From the NCBI RefSeq assembly GCF_017305915.1, contig NZ_JAFKJN010000008.1, positions 186,001-250,000 on the forward strand: a DNA stretch of 64,000 bases, given 5' to 3'. Below are positions 35,519-44,074 of the stretch, in pieces. This DNA is from Reyranella sp. Lineage in GTDB: Bacteria; Pseudomonadota; Alphaproteobacteria; Reyranellales; Reyranellaceae. A program made the position numbers and the translations under genes. Every line of letters begins with the position of its first letter. Position 1 is the first letter of the stretch. The notes under the pieces are model-generated. The model was not told the DNA's origin. It made no database searches and saw nothing but the letters and a program-made list of their open reading frames with translations.

Positions 35519-36928
35519 TCACTTCCTGGCAAGCTCGCCAGCGAGGCCTGTGTAGTTCTCGGGACGAAGCGCCTTGAGCCGCGCCTTCATGTCCGGGCCG
35601 ATATCGAGGCCGTCGATGAAGGTGGCGAAATCCTCCATCGTCACCTGCTTGCCGCGCGTGAGTGCCTTCAGCTTCTCATACGGCATCTCGACATCGGCGA
35701 CGCGGAGGACCGTCTGGATCGCTTCGGCGAGGACTTCCGGGTGCGTCGTGAGGGCATCGCGAAGGGCGGTTTCATTCACGCTGATCTTGCCGAAGCCGCG
35801 CACGAGCGAATGGTAGCCGATGAGCGCATGCGCGAAGGCGGTGCCGAAGGTGCGCTCCACGGTGGAGTCCGAGAGATCGCGCTGAAGGCGTGAGATCGGC
35901 AGCTTTCTCGAGAGATGCTCGAAAAGCGCGTTGGCAACGCCGAAGTTTCCTTCCGCATTCTCGAAATCGATCGGATTCACCTTGTGCGGCATGGCCGACG
36001 AGCCGACCTCGCCCTCTTTCGGCTTCTGCGTCACCCATCCGTCCGAGATGTACCGCCACACGTCCTGCGACAGATCGATGAGGATCGTGTTGATGCGGCG
36101 GAAGTTGTCGAACATCTCCGCATAAGTGTCGTGTGGCTCGATCTGGGTCGTCACCTCGTTGAGCGCGAGGCGTACGGACCGTGTCTTGTCCGCACCTGCC
36201 GCGTTCAACCTCTCCGCAAAGGAATGCGCAAAGGCGAGCCAATCTATTTGCGGAAGAGCCACCATCTGGGCGTTGTAGTTGCCTGAAGGTCCGCCCCACT
36301 TCACGAGGATGGAGCTGCTCTTGAGGGCCGTGACCTGCTTGGCGAGACGCCGCGCGAAGACGTTCATCTCCTTGCCGAAGGTCGTCGGCGTCGCGCTCTG
36401 TCCATGGGTGCGCGCGAGCATGGCCGTATCGGCATGTGCCCGGGCGAGACCGACAATCTCGCTCTCCACCTTCTCGAGTGCCGGCAGCATCACCGCTTCG
36501 AGCGCTCCGCGAAGGGCGAGTGCATGGGCGGTGCTGTTCACGTCCTCGGAGGTGAGCGCGAAATGCACCCACTCGAGGACGTCGACAAGGCTCGAGTTCT
36601 TGAGCTTGAGCTTGATGAAGTACTCGACCGCCTTCACATCGTGATTGGTTGCGGGAACACCGCCATAGCCCTCGTGCTCGAACTTCTTGATGATCTGTGC
36701 GTCCTCGATCGAGATATCGGGCAGCGCGCGAAGCATCTTCTTTTCGTCCGCCGTAAGCGGACGTATCCCGACGCCCTTGGTCTCCGAGAGTGCCGTGAGA
36801 TACTCGCACTCGACGGTCACGCGCATTTTCATGAGCGCGTATTCGCTGAAATAGGGAGCAAGCGCCTCGGCGGTTGCGCGATATCGGCCGTCGACGGGAC
36901 TCACAGCGGTAAGGGCTTCGAGGTGCAT
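35519..36928 (-). CDS. purB: Adenylosuccinate lyase, E. coli-type, atypical composition
   Basis: A 469-aa enzyme that releases fumarate from SAICAR and adenylosuccinate, the eighth step and last AMP step of purine synthesis. The N-terminus LTAVSPVDGRYR and the signature SSAMPHKVNPIDFEN are those of the E. coli PurB class. Alphaproteobacteria more often carry a shorter B. subtilis-like form. Base composition is lower than in neighbouring genes: three 60-base stretches I counted have 52-63% GC against about 75% in an adjacent one. It is away from the other pur genes. Start ATG 36928 gives MHLEALTAVSP. Horizontal acquisition is likely. Confidence 0.95.
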   Translation of the reverse strand: MHLEALTAVSPVDGRYRATAEALAPYFSEYALMKMRVTVECEYLTALSETKGVGIRPLTADEKKMLRALPDISIEDAQIIKKFEHEGYGGVPATNHDVKAVEYFIKLKLKNSSLVDVLEWVHFALTSEDVNSTAHALALRGALEAVMLPALEKVESEIVGLARAHADTAMLARTHGQSATPTTFGKEMNVFARRLAKQVTALKSSSILVKWGGPSGNYNAQMVALPQIDWLAFAHSFAERLNAAGADKTRSVRLALNEVTTQIEPHDTYAEMFDNFRRINTILIDLSQDVWRYISDGWVTQKPKEGEVGSSAMPHKVNPIDFENAEGNFGVANALFEHLSRKLPISRLQRDLSDSTVERTFGTAFAHALIGYHSLVRGFGKISVNETALRDALTTHPEVLAEAIQTVLRVADVEMPYEKLKALTRGKQVTMEDFATFIDGLDIGPDMKARLKALRPENYTGLAGELARK

Positions 36929-36981
36929 TGGGGGGCTTTTAGCTCCGATCTCCCGCCCGCGCCATGTTAAGAAGTGGCGCA

Positions 36982-37779
36982 ATGAAGCCGCTTTCCGACT
37001 GCCCCAAAGCCACCCTGGCCGCGATCCGGGGGGTCCTCACCGACATCGACGAAACCGTCTCCACCGCGGGCCATCTCACGCCCGAGGCCTATGCCGCCCT
37101 GGCGGCGCTCCGGAAGGCGGGCCTGCTGGTCATCCCGGTCACCGGCCGGCCGGCCGGCTGGTGCGACATGATCTGCCGGTTCTGGCCGGTCGACGCCGTG
37201 GTCGGCGAGAACGGCGCCTTCTGGATGTGGCACGACGACAAGGCGAAGAAGCTGCGCGCCCGCTTCATCCAGACCGAGGCCGAGCGCGCCGACGGCCGCC
37301 GCCGCCTCGAGACCGTGCGCGCCGACGTGCTGCGCGAGGTGCCGGGCGCCGGCATCGCCTCCGACCAGCCCTATCGCCTGGCCGATCTCGCCATCGACTT
37401 CTGCGAGGACGTGCCGCCTCTGCCGCGCGCCGACATCGACCGCATCGTCGCGATCTTCGAGCGCCATGGCGCCCACGCCAAGGTGAGCTCGATCCACGTC
37501 AACGGCTGGTTCGGCGACTACGACAAGCTCACCACCAGCACGGCGATGATGGCCGAGCTGTTCGGCGTCGATCTCGCGCGCGAGGCCGACCGTTACGTCT
37601 TTTCCGGCGACTCGCCCAACGATTCGCCGATGTTCGGGTTTTTTCCCAATGGCGTCGGCGTCGCCAATGTGCGTGACTTCGCCGATGCCATGCCGCACCT
37701 GCCGCGCTGGGTCACGCGGGCCCGCTCCGGCGCAGGCTTCGTCGAGCTGGCCGAGGCGCTGATCGCGGCGAGATCCTGA
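36982..37779 (+). CDS. HAD-superfamily (IIB) phosphatase
   Basis: A 265-aa Cof/MPGP-type phosphatase. The nucleophile motif is LTDIDET (Asp21, acid/base Asp23), motif II lies in VIPVTGRPAGW, and the C-terminal SGDSPNDSPMFGFFPNGVGVAN holds motifs III/IV. The type IIB cap lies between them. Substrates in this group are sugar phosphates such as mannosyl-3-phosphoglycerate. ATG 36982 is preferred because AAGAAG lies 8 nt upstream; ATG 36964 would add six residues. It is divergent from purB and 10 nt upstream of the MarC-like gene. Confidence 0.85.
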   Translation: MKPLSDCPKATLAAIRGVLTDIDETVSTAGHLTPEAYAALAALRKAGLLVIPVTGRPAGWCDMICRFWPVDAVVGENGAFWMWHDDKAKKLRARFIQTEAERADGRRRLETVRADVLREVPGAGIASDQPYRLADLAIDFCEDVPPLPRADIDRIVAIFERHGAHAKVSSIHVNGWFGDYDKLTTSTAMMAELFGVDLAREADRYVFSGDSPNDSPMFGFFPNGVGVANVRDFADAMPHLPRWVTRARSGAGFVELAEALIAARS

Positions 37780-37789
37780 GGGGGCCCGG

Positions 37790-38422
37790 GTGGGAACGAG
37801 TTTCACGCACACGTTCATCTACGAGCTGGTGACGCTGTTCGTCATCCTCGATCCGGTCTCCACCATCCCGATCTTCCTCACCGCCACGTTGGGGCAGCCG
37901 CGCCGCGAGGCGTTGAAGGTGGCGGCTTTCGCCTTGGCGATCTCCTTCGCCGTCCTGCTGTTCTTCATCTCCGGCGGCCAGCTCCTGCTGCGGGTGCTGC
38001 ATATCCCGATGGAGTCGTTCCAGCTCGCCGGGTCCATCGTGCTGCTGCTGTTCGGCCTCAAGCTGGTGCTCGGCAAGGTCACCGAGGAGGCCGCGGGGAT
38101 CCCGGAAGGCACGTCGGTCTACGAGCGCGCCATCCATCCGCTCGCCATTCCGGGCATCGCCGGGCCGGGCGCCATGCTGACGGTGGTGCTGCTGGCCGAC
38201 AACGACACCCGCACCTTCGGGGAGCAGGCGATCACCGCCGGCCAGCTCTCGATCTGCCTGCTGGTGATGTTCGGCCTCTTTGCGGCGTCGAGCTTCCTGT
38301 ACCGCGTGCTGGGCCGCGGCGGCGTCGAGGTGATCAGCCGGGTGTTCGGCCTGATCCTGGCCAGCATCGCGGTGAACAACATGATCATCGCCATCAAGCT
38401 GAGCTTCGGGCTCGCAGCCTGA
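37790..38422 (+). CDS. MarC-family integral membrane protein
   Basis: A 210-aa membrane protein with about six TM helices. The conserved LFVILDPVSTIPIFL near residues 16-30 and the second half-repeat AIPGIAGPGAMLTVVLL near 123-139 are MarC (NAAT) family marks. Members were once thought to be drug pumps; the function remains unsettled. The start is GTG 37790, 10 nt after the phosphatase stop, so the two probably share a transcript. Confidence 0.9.
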   Translation: MGTSFTHTFIYELVTLFVILDPVSTIPIFLTATLGQPRREALKVAAFALAISFAVLLFFISGGQLLLRVLHIPMESFQLAGSIVLLLFGLKLVLGKVTEEAAGIPEGTSVYERAIHPLAIPGIAGPGAMLTVVLLADNDTRTFGEQAITAGQLSICLLVMFGLFAASSFLYRVLGRGGVEVISRVFGLILASIAVNNMIIAIKLSFGLAA

Positions 38423-38452
38423 TCCGGGCTCCTGTCCTCAGGGGCCCCGTCC

Positions 38453-39088
38453 TCAGGGTACCGGCGCCACGACCAGCGAGCCGAAGCGGATCACGCTGTC
38501 GGCCTGGCTCCAGACGCCGACCGTGCCGGCCATCGGCAGGCTGGCGTCGGTCGCCTTGAACACCGGCTTGTCGTCGAGCGAAACCTCGAAGCTCGCGCCT
38601 TTCAGGATCACCCGCAGGGCATGCCAGCGGTCGCTCGCGATGTCGATGCCGTCATGGCTCTTGATCAGGGCGCGGCGGCCGCGCTGCATGCGATAGAGCT
38701 GGACCTTGCCTTCCAGGGCGTCGGCCCGCACCACGTAATAGTCGTTGGCGCTCTGGGCGCGCAGCACCAGCCCGGCCGCCCGGGCGTGGTTGCCGCCGAC
38801 CGCCTTGAAACGCAGGGTGGCGTCGACATCGCGCGCCACCGTCTGCGCGGAAATGCACAGCGGAAAATGCAGGTCGGTGGCGTCGCCGCCGGTTTCGCTC
38901 AGCGCCCAGCCGCCCAGCGCCACCGGGTCCTGCACCGCTTCCCATTGCGCGATCCGGCCGACGCCGGTGATGCCCTGGGTGCAGGCGATCTTGCCGTCGG
39001 AAGTGGTGAGCGGCGCTACCAGTTGGGCCTGCGCTGGCGTCATCGAAACTGTCGCCAGGAGCACGAGCCCTGCACGGAAAATCAACAT
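38453..39088 (-). CDS. Secreted LamG/concanavalin-like (DUF1080-type) protein
   Basis: A 211-aa protein with a signal peptide MLIFRAGLVLLATVSMTPAQ. The mature part is a beta-sandwich of the 3-keto-disaccharide-hydrolase/LamG type, with RAAGLVLRAQSANDYYVVRAD and WHALRVILKGASFEVSLDDKP as marks. Such domains bind or process carbohydrates in the envelope. The start ATG 39088 is preceded by TAGGAGG on the minus strand. It is divergent from the SGNH hydrolase operon, which suggests but does not prove a shared envelope glycan role. Confidence 0.72.
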   Translation of the reverse strand: MLIFRAGLVLLATVSMTPAQAQLVAPLTTSDGKIACTQGITGVGRIAQWEAVQDPVALGGWALSETGGDATDLHFPLCISAQTVARDVDATLRFKAVGGNHARAAGLVLRAQSANDYYVVRADALEGKVQLYRMQRGRRALIKSHDGIDIASDRWHALRVILKGASFEVSLDDKPVFKATDASLPMAGTVGVWSQADSVIRFGSLVVAPVP

Positions 39089-39168
39089 GACCCTCCTACG
39101 ATGTCGCACGAAACAGTCGCCAAGTCTGCCCGTGCAGGATGTATGATGCCGGCGGAGATGGGGGTTCG

Positions 39169-39945
39169 ATGGTCGCAGGGCGTCGGCAGCTCGGGGTTGC
39201 CTTTGGGTTTTGGGCTTTTTCGACGGCATTTCTTCCCGTAGCAGGTTGGGCCAAGGACGAGCCGTCCGCCGGCGGCGACAAAAAAGTGTCGCCCGCGAAG
39301 GTGACGATCGCCGTGGTCGGCGATTCGCTGGCGGACGGCATCTGGGGCGGCATCTACCGCAAGCTCTATCGCGACAAGCGCTTCAGCGTCTATCGGGGCG
39401 CCAAGAATTCCATCGGCTTCGGCGGCGGCGACCTGCTGGACGCGCTCGACCGCCCCTTCGAGGCGGGCCCGGTCGATGCCGTGGTGATGATGGTCGGCGC
39501 CAACGACCGGCGCGGCATCTACGCCACCGACGGCAACCTGGCGGCCGCCTACAAGTCGCCGCAATGGCCGGCTGCCTACCGCGCCCGCGTCGACAGGTTC
39601 ATGGACAGCGCGACCGGCCATCTGGTGCCGCTGGTCTGGGTGCTGCTGCCGGTGATGCGCGACGACGGCGCCGATACCGACAGCAGGCAGATCAACGACA
39701 TCGTCTGCGCCGCCGCCGATTCCCGCGCCCTCGTGGCGACGGTGCCGACGCGGCCGCTGACGATCGACCCGGAAGGCAAGTATGCTGCCTACCTCAAGGA
39801 CGCCAAGGGCCAGCAGCGGCTGGTCCGCGACAGCGACGGCGTCCATTTCACCGACTACGGGTACGACATGATCGCCGATCAGGTCCTGGCGAAGCTGAAC
39901 GACGTCTCGAGCAAGATCGGCAGCGTGACGAGCGCAGCGAAATGA
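39169..39945 (+). CDS. Exported SGNH/GDSL hydrolase (DUF459 type)
   Basis: A 258-aa periplasmic hydrolase. The start ATG 39169 gives a signal peptide MVAGRRQLGVAFGFWAFSTA ending near GWA; an ATG at 39139 would add ten residues. Catalytic Ser lies in VVGDSLADGIWGG, the oxyanion Asn in MMVGANDRRG and the Asp/His in DGVHFTDYGYD. These proteins often act as esterases or acetyl transferases on exported polysaccharide. It overlaps the next SGNH gene by 4 nt (ATGA). Confidence 0.87.
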   Translation: MVAGRRQLGVAFGFWAFSTAFLPVAGWAKDEPSAGGDKKVSPAKVTIAVVGDSLADGIWGGIYRKLYRDKRFSVYRGAKNSIGFGGGDLLDALDRPFEAGPVDAVVMMVGANDRRGIYATDGNLAAAYKSPQWPAAYRARVDRFMDSATGHLVPLVWVLLPVMRDDGADTDSRQINDIVCAAADSRALVATVPTRPLTIDPEGKYAAYLKDAKGQQRLVRDSDGVHFTDYGYDMIADQVLAKLNDVSSKIGSVTSAAK

Positions 39946-41261
39946 TCGGCCAGGCCTGGCGCGGCTGGCTGCCGCGCGCGGCGACGGCATCGACCTGCAT
40001 GGCGATCCTGCTGCTGTCGAGCTGCGTCGAGTCGAGCTCGTCGGCGCCGAACGCGTCATCCGGCGGCCGGTCGGGCGCCGGCCTGACGGCGTTCCACGAG
40101 GCGCTGGCGTCGCTCGAGGCGGGCCGCACGCAGCGCGTCAACATCGTGCAGATCGGCGACAGCCACACCGCGGGCGACCATTTCAGCGGCCGGCTGCGCG
40201 AGCTGTTCCAGGGCCAGTTCGGCAATGCCGGCCGCGGCATGCTGCCGCCCGGCTCGCCGTTCCCCTACTGGCGGCCCTACCAGGTCCATGTCGCGCAGAA
40301 GGGCCGCTGGGAGGTGCTGTCGAGCAACAAGCGCGACTATGCGCAAGTGCCCTACGGTCTGTCCGGCTTCGTCCTGCGCTCCCGTGCCGCCGGCGCCTCG
40401 ATCGCGCTGGAGGCCGACAGCGCCTTCGACACCGCCGAGGTGACGTTCTTCCGCCGCTCGGCGGGCGGCCATATCGACGTGCTGGTCGACGGCAGCAGGG
40501 TGGGCGACATCGACACCCGTGGCACCGACTGGCAGATGGACCGCAAGTCGTTCACCGCGCGCAGCGGCGCCATGACCTTCGAGCTGCGGCCGCGCGGCGA
40601 CGGCGAGGTCGCCATCGCCGACTGGTCGATCTGGCGCAACACCCGCGGCGTCGCGCTGTCGAGCCACGGCTTCGTCGGCGCCGAGGTCAGCCTGATGGAC
40701 CGCTGGAGCGGCGCCAATGTCGCGGCCCAGCTCCAGCAGCTCTCGCCGGCGCTGATCATCCTCGCCTTCGGCACCAACGAGGGCTTCGATCCGGTCGACA
40801 TGCTGGGCGACTACGGCACGATTCTGGAATCGCGCGTCACCCAGTTGAAGCAGGCGGTCCCCAACGCCTCGATCGCCATCGTCGGGCCGCCGGACGCCGA
40901 CCGGCTGCCGGACTATTGCGGCGTGCGCGGGCCGATGCGGGACACCCTGCGCTGCGCGCCGCTCAGCGCCACCGAGGCGCAGGAGTACGGCCGGCTGCTC
41001 GCCCGCCGCGACCGCAGCCTCTGCCGCTGGCACGCCCCGGCCGGCGTCGCCCTGGTGCGCCAGCAGCAGCGCCAGGTCGCCGAGCGCACCGGCGCCTTCT
41101 TCTGGGACTGGTCGTCGGTGCAGGGCGGCGAGTGCGGCGCCACGCGCTGGGCGCAGGAGGGACTCGGCCATCGCGACCGCGTGCACATGATGGAGGGCGG
41201 CTACGCGCTGTCGGCCGACCGTTTCCACGAGGCGCTGATGAGGGGCTACCGGAAGCGCTGA
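39942..41261 (+). CDS. SGNH hydrolase-type lipoprotein
   Basis: A 439-aa protein with a lipobox LLSSC at about residues 24-28, so the mature Cys28 is probably lipidated. After a Ser-rich linker the SGNH fold starts with VQIGDSHTAGDHFSG (catalytic Ser), an Asn in ILAFGTNEGFDP, and ADRFHEAL with the catalytic Asp and His at the end. A beta-sandwich insert lies in the middle (about 130-230). GDSH-type lipoproteins next to MBOAT genes are thought to complete O-acylation of extracellular polymers. It is followed after 10 nt by the MBOAT gene. Confidence 0.86.
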   Translation: MIGQAWRGWLPRAATASTCMAILLLSSCVESSSSAPNASSGGRSGAGLTAFHEALASLEAGRTQRVNIVQIGDSHTAGDHFSGRLRELFQGQFGNAGRGMLPPGSPFPYWRPYQVHVAQKGRWEVLSSNKRDYAQVPYGLSGFVLRSRAAGASIALEADSAFDTAEVTFFRRSAGGHIDVLVDGSRVGDIDTRGTDWQMDRKSFTARSGAMTFELRPRGDGEVAIADWSIWRNTRGVALSSHGFVGAEVSLMDRWSGANVAAQLQQLSPALIILAFGTNEGFDPVDMLGDYGTILESRVTQLKQAVPNASIAIVGPPDADRLPDYCGVRGPMRDTLRCAPLSATEAQEYGRLLARRDRSLCRWHAPAGVALVRQQQRQVAERTGAFFWDWSSVQGGECGATRWAQEGLGHRDRVHMMEGGYALSADRFHEALMRGYRKR

Positions 41262-41271
41262 CCGGCCGGCG

Positions 41272-42684
41272 ATGGTCTTTCCCACCCTCAACTTCCTGAT
41301 CTTCTATCTCGGCATCTGGCCGCTGTCGTGGCTGCTGGTGCGCGCCCGCCGGCATGGCTTGCACAAGCTCGCGATCATCGCCGCCAGCTACATCTTCTAC
41401 GCCGCATGGAGCACCAAGTTCACCCTGCTGCTGCTCGCCAGCGTCTGCCTCAACTGGGGCACCGGCCGGCTGATCGGGGCGAGCGGCGACAAGCGCCAGC
41501 GCCGGCTGGTCGTCGGTGTCGGCGTGGCGCTCAACCTCGCGCTGCTGGGCTACTTCAAGTACTGGAACTTCTTCATCGAGAATTTCGACGAGCTGCTGCG
41601 CAGCGCCGGCCTCCAGGCCGAGATGCCGTACTGGGAGATCGTGCTGCCGGTCGGCATCTCGTTCTTCACCTTCCAGGGCATCTCCTACATCGTCGACCTC
41701 TATCGCGGCGATTTAGACCGGCCGCGGCGGTTCGTCGACGTGATGCTGTTCATCTCGTTCTTCCCGCACCTGGTGGCAGGGCCGATCGTGCGCGCCGCTT
41801 CCTTCCTGCCGCAGCTCGAGAAGCCGCCCAACCCCAACCGGGTGTTCGTCAGCCTCGGCGTCTGCCTGGTCGGCTGGGGCGTGTTCAAGAAGGCGGTGGT
41901 GGCCAACTGGCTGTCGGTCGACCTGGTCGATCCTGTGTTCCGCACGCCGCTGGAATATGGCGGCGCCGACATCCTGATGGCGGTCTACGGCTACGCCATC
42001 CAGATCTATTGCGACTTCAGCGCCTACTCGGACATCGCCATCGGCGTCGCCGCGCTGCTGGGCTACCGCTTCCAGCGCAACTTCCACCAGCCCTACCGTG
42101 CGCCGTCGCTGCAGGACTTCTGGCGGCGCTGGCACATGTCGCTGTCGAGCTGGCTGCGCGACTACCTCTACATCCCATTGGGCGGCAGCAAGAAGGGCAG
42201 GGTCCGGACCTACGTCAACCTGCTGCTGACCATGGTGATCGGTGGCCTGTGGCATGGTGCTGCCTGGCACTACGTCGTCTGGGGCGCGCTGCATGGCGGC
42301 GGGCTGGCGGTCGAGCGGGCGACCGGCCTCGACCGGGCCTCGCCATGGCCGTGGCGCCAGGTGCTGCGCATCGTACTGGTCTTTCACTTCGTCTGCTTCT
42401 GCTGGATCTTCTTCCGCGCCAAGGACATGACGGCGGCCACCGACATCCTAGGACAGCTCACCGACTGGTCGGCCGCGCCGCAGCTCGTCACGCCCTTCCT
42501 GATCGGTCTGGTGGTGCTGGGGTTCATGATGCAGGCGACACCCCAGGACCTGCTGCAACGCCTCGACCGGCTCTATCACGCGCTGTCGCCCTGGACTGTC
42601 GGGGTGCTGGGCGGCCTGCTGCTGCTGCTGATCGAGGCGTTCGGCGGCGACGGCTCGGCGCCCTTCATTTACTTCCAGTTCTGA
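41272..42684 (+). CDS. MBOAT-family O-acyltransferase (AlgI/DltB-like)
   Basis: A 470-aa polytopic membrane protein. LPVGISFFTFQGISYIVDLYRG, RRWHMSLSSWLRDYLYIPLG and the catalytic-His region MVIGGLWHGAAWHYVVWGALHG are the MBOAT signature blocks, with His at 323 or thereabouts in LWHGA. The family passes acyl groups from the cytoplasm to an extracytoplasmic acceptor. With two SGNH proteins upstream and a small membrane protein downstream this resembles AlgIJF/X- or Dlt-type modules. No polysaccharide synthase is in the window, so the acceptor polymer is unknown. Confidence 0.92.
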   Translation: MVFPTLNFLIFYLGIWPLSWLLVRARRHGLHKLAIIAASYIFYAAWSTKFTLLLLASVCLNWGTGRLIGASGDKRQRRLVVGVGVALNLALLGYFKYWNFFIENFDELLRSAGLQAEMPYWEIVLPVGISFFTFQGISYIVDLYRGDLDRPRRFVDVMLFISFFPHLVAGPIVRAASFLPQLEKPPNPNRVFVSLGVCLVGWGVFKKAVVANWLSVDLVDPVFRTPLEYGGADILMAVYGYAIQIYCDFSAYSDIAIGVAALLGYRFQRNFHQPYRAPSLQDFWRRWHMSLSSWLRDYLYIPLGGSKKGRVRTYVNLLLTMVIGGLWHGAAWHYVVWGALHGGGLAVERATGLDRASPWPWRQVLRIVLVFHFVCFCWIFFRAKDMTAATDILGQLTDWSAAPQLVTPFLIGLVVLGFMMQATPQDLLQRLDRLYHALSPWTVGVLGGLLLLLIEAFGGDGSAPFIYFQF

Positions 42685-42689
42685 AGGGA

Positions 42690-42968
42690 ATGCCGATGGC
42701 GCCAAACGACAAGGACAGCGCGCTGGGAACCGAGGAGCTCGAGCAGGGGCTGCGGCCTGCCCCGGCGCTCGACTTCGCCAAGATCGCGATCGTGGCGGTG
42801 GCGATGCTGCTGGTCTTCAATTCGGCGGCGCTGCTCGACTGGACGCGGCAGGCCAATCCCGGCCCGGTGATCGCCGCCCTCGAGGGACCGGCCCAGCGCT
42901 GGCACGAGGCCATGGTCCGGCTGGGCACGGCCGGCCTTTTCAAGCGCCTGAAGGAGCTCGCGCCCTAG
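42690..42968 (+). CDS. Small single-pass membrane protein of the MBOAT operon
   Basis: A 92-aa protein with an acidic N-terminus, one TM helix (about 28-48, IAIVAVAMLLVFNSAAL) and a short C-terminal periplasmic part. GAAGGG just upstream supports ATG 42690. It starts 5 nt after the MBOAT stop. MBOAT operons commonly include a small membrane partner (DltX-like). I do not recognise a named family. Confidence 0.72.
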   Translation: MPMAPNDKDSALGTEELEQGLRPAPALDFAKIAIVAVAMLLVFNSAALLDWTRQANPGPVIAALEGPAQRWHEAMVRLGTAGLFKRLKELAP

Positions 42969-43049
42969 CTTGGCTTGACCGCGTGCGCGGGACGGAGGAG
43001 TTTACGCCGCAATCGCGATCCGGGGCCTTGAACTAAAGGGGGAAACACC

Positions 43050-43922
43050 ATGCGTCTGTGCACCATCAACAGCGGCGGCAAGCCGGCGGTCGGCGTGAAA
43101 ATGGGCGACGGCAAGGTCATCGACCTCAGCAAGCAGATGCCGCGCGGGCCGAAGTCGGTGGTCGAGATCCTGGCCGGCGGCAGGAAGCTGCAGGCGGCGG
43201 TGGCCAAGGCCTGCGCCAAGCCCAAGGCCGGCGCCACGGTGTCGGAGAAGTCGGCCAAGTACCTCTGCCCGATCCCGGCGCCCGGCAAGATCCTGTGCAT
43301 CGGCCTCAACTACCGCAAGCACGCCGAGGAGACCGGCAGCCCGATCCCGGACTATCCGGTGGTGTTCACCCGCTTCAACAACACGCTGGTGCCGCACAAC
43401 GGCAAGATGCTGTCGACCACCCATTCGGTGCAGTACGACTGGGAGGCCGAGCTCACCGTCGTGATCGCCAAGAAGTGCCGCAACGTGCCGAAGGAGAAGG
43501 CGCTGTCGGTGATCGGCGGCTATGCCTGCTTCAACGACGGCTCGATCCGCGACTGGCAGAGCAAGTCGGGCCGCCAATTCACGCTGGGCAAGAACTTCGA
43601 CGGCACCGGCGGCTTCGGCCCAGACATCGTGACGGCCGACGAGCTGCCGAAGGGCGGGGCACCGCTGCGCATCATGACCCGCGTCAACGGCGAGGTCATG
43701 CAGGACAGCAACACCGACGACCTGATCTTCGACGTGCCGACGCTGGTGAGCGAGCTCTCCAAGGTGATGACGCTCGATCCGGGCGACATCATCATCACCG
43801 GCACGCCGTCGGGCGTGGCGATGGCGCGCAACCCGCAGCCCTGGCTGAAGAACGGCGACGTCTGCGAGGTCGAGATCGAGAAGATCGGCGTCCTGCGCAA
43901 CGTCATCGCCCAGGGCGGCTGA
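43050..43922 (+). CDS. Fumarylacetoacetate hydrolase (FAH) family protein
   Basis: A 290-aa enzyme of the FAH fold. KILCIGLNYRKHAEETGSP begins the catalytic domain near residue 76, with YDWEAELTVVI holding metal-binding acids and DPGDIIITGTPSGVAMAR near the C-terminus. Members hydrolyse or decarboxylate acylpyruvates and related dioxo acids. AAGGGGG precedes ATG 43050. It stands alone, followed by the copy B multi-hairpin element. Substrate unknown. Confidence 0.9.
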   Translation: MRLCTINSGGKPAVGVKMGDGKVIDLSKQMPRGPKSVVEILAGGRKLQAAVAKACAKPKAGATVSEKSAKYLCPIPAPGKILCIGLNYRKHAEETGSPIPDYPVVFTRFNNTLVPHNGKMLSTTHSVQYDWEAELTVVIAKKCRNVPKEKALSVIGGYACFNDGSIRDWQSKSGRQFTLGKNFDGTGGFGPDIVTADELPKGGAPLRIMTRVNGEVMQDSNTDDLIFDVPTLVSELSKVMTLDPGDIIITGTPSGVAMARNPQPWLKNGDVCEVEIEKIGVLRNVIAQGG

Positions 43923-43930
43923 GCAAGAAA

Positions 43931-44067
43931 CCCTCCCCATTCAGATGGGGAGGTGGCAGCGTCTTACGCTGACGGAGGGGTCATGAGCCGCGGCTCGTGG
44001 CCCCTTCGCGTATGACCCCTCCGCCCGCGACTACGCGGGCACCTCCCTATGGGAATGGGGAGGGAGG
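43931..44067. repeat. Modular multi-hairpin element, copy B
   Basis: Bounded by CCCTCCCCATT and AATGGGGAGGG, it repeats the architecture of copy A (35357-35490). The second hairpin has stem CAGCG/CGCTG here against CCCCCG/CGGGGG in copy A with the same GTCTTAC loop region. The third has CCCGCG/CGCGGG around ACTA against GGCGT/ACGCC around AAG. GGGGTCATG and GACCCC also pair. It lies between convergent FAH and TetR genes. Confidence 0.8.
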
Positions 44068-44074
44068 CTATGGC

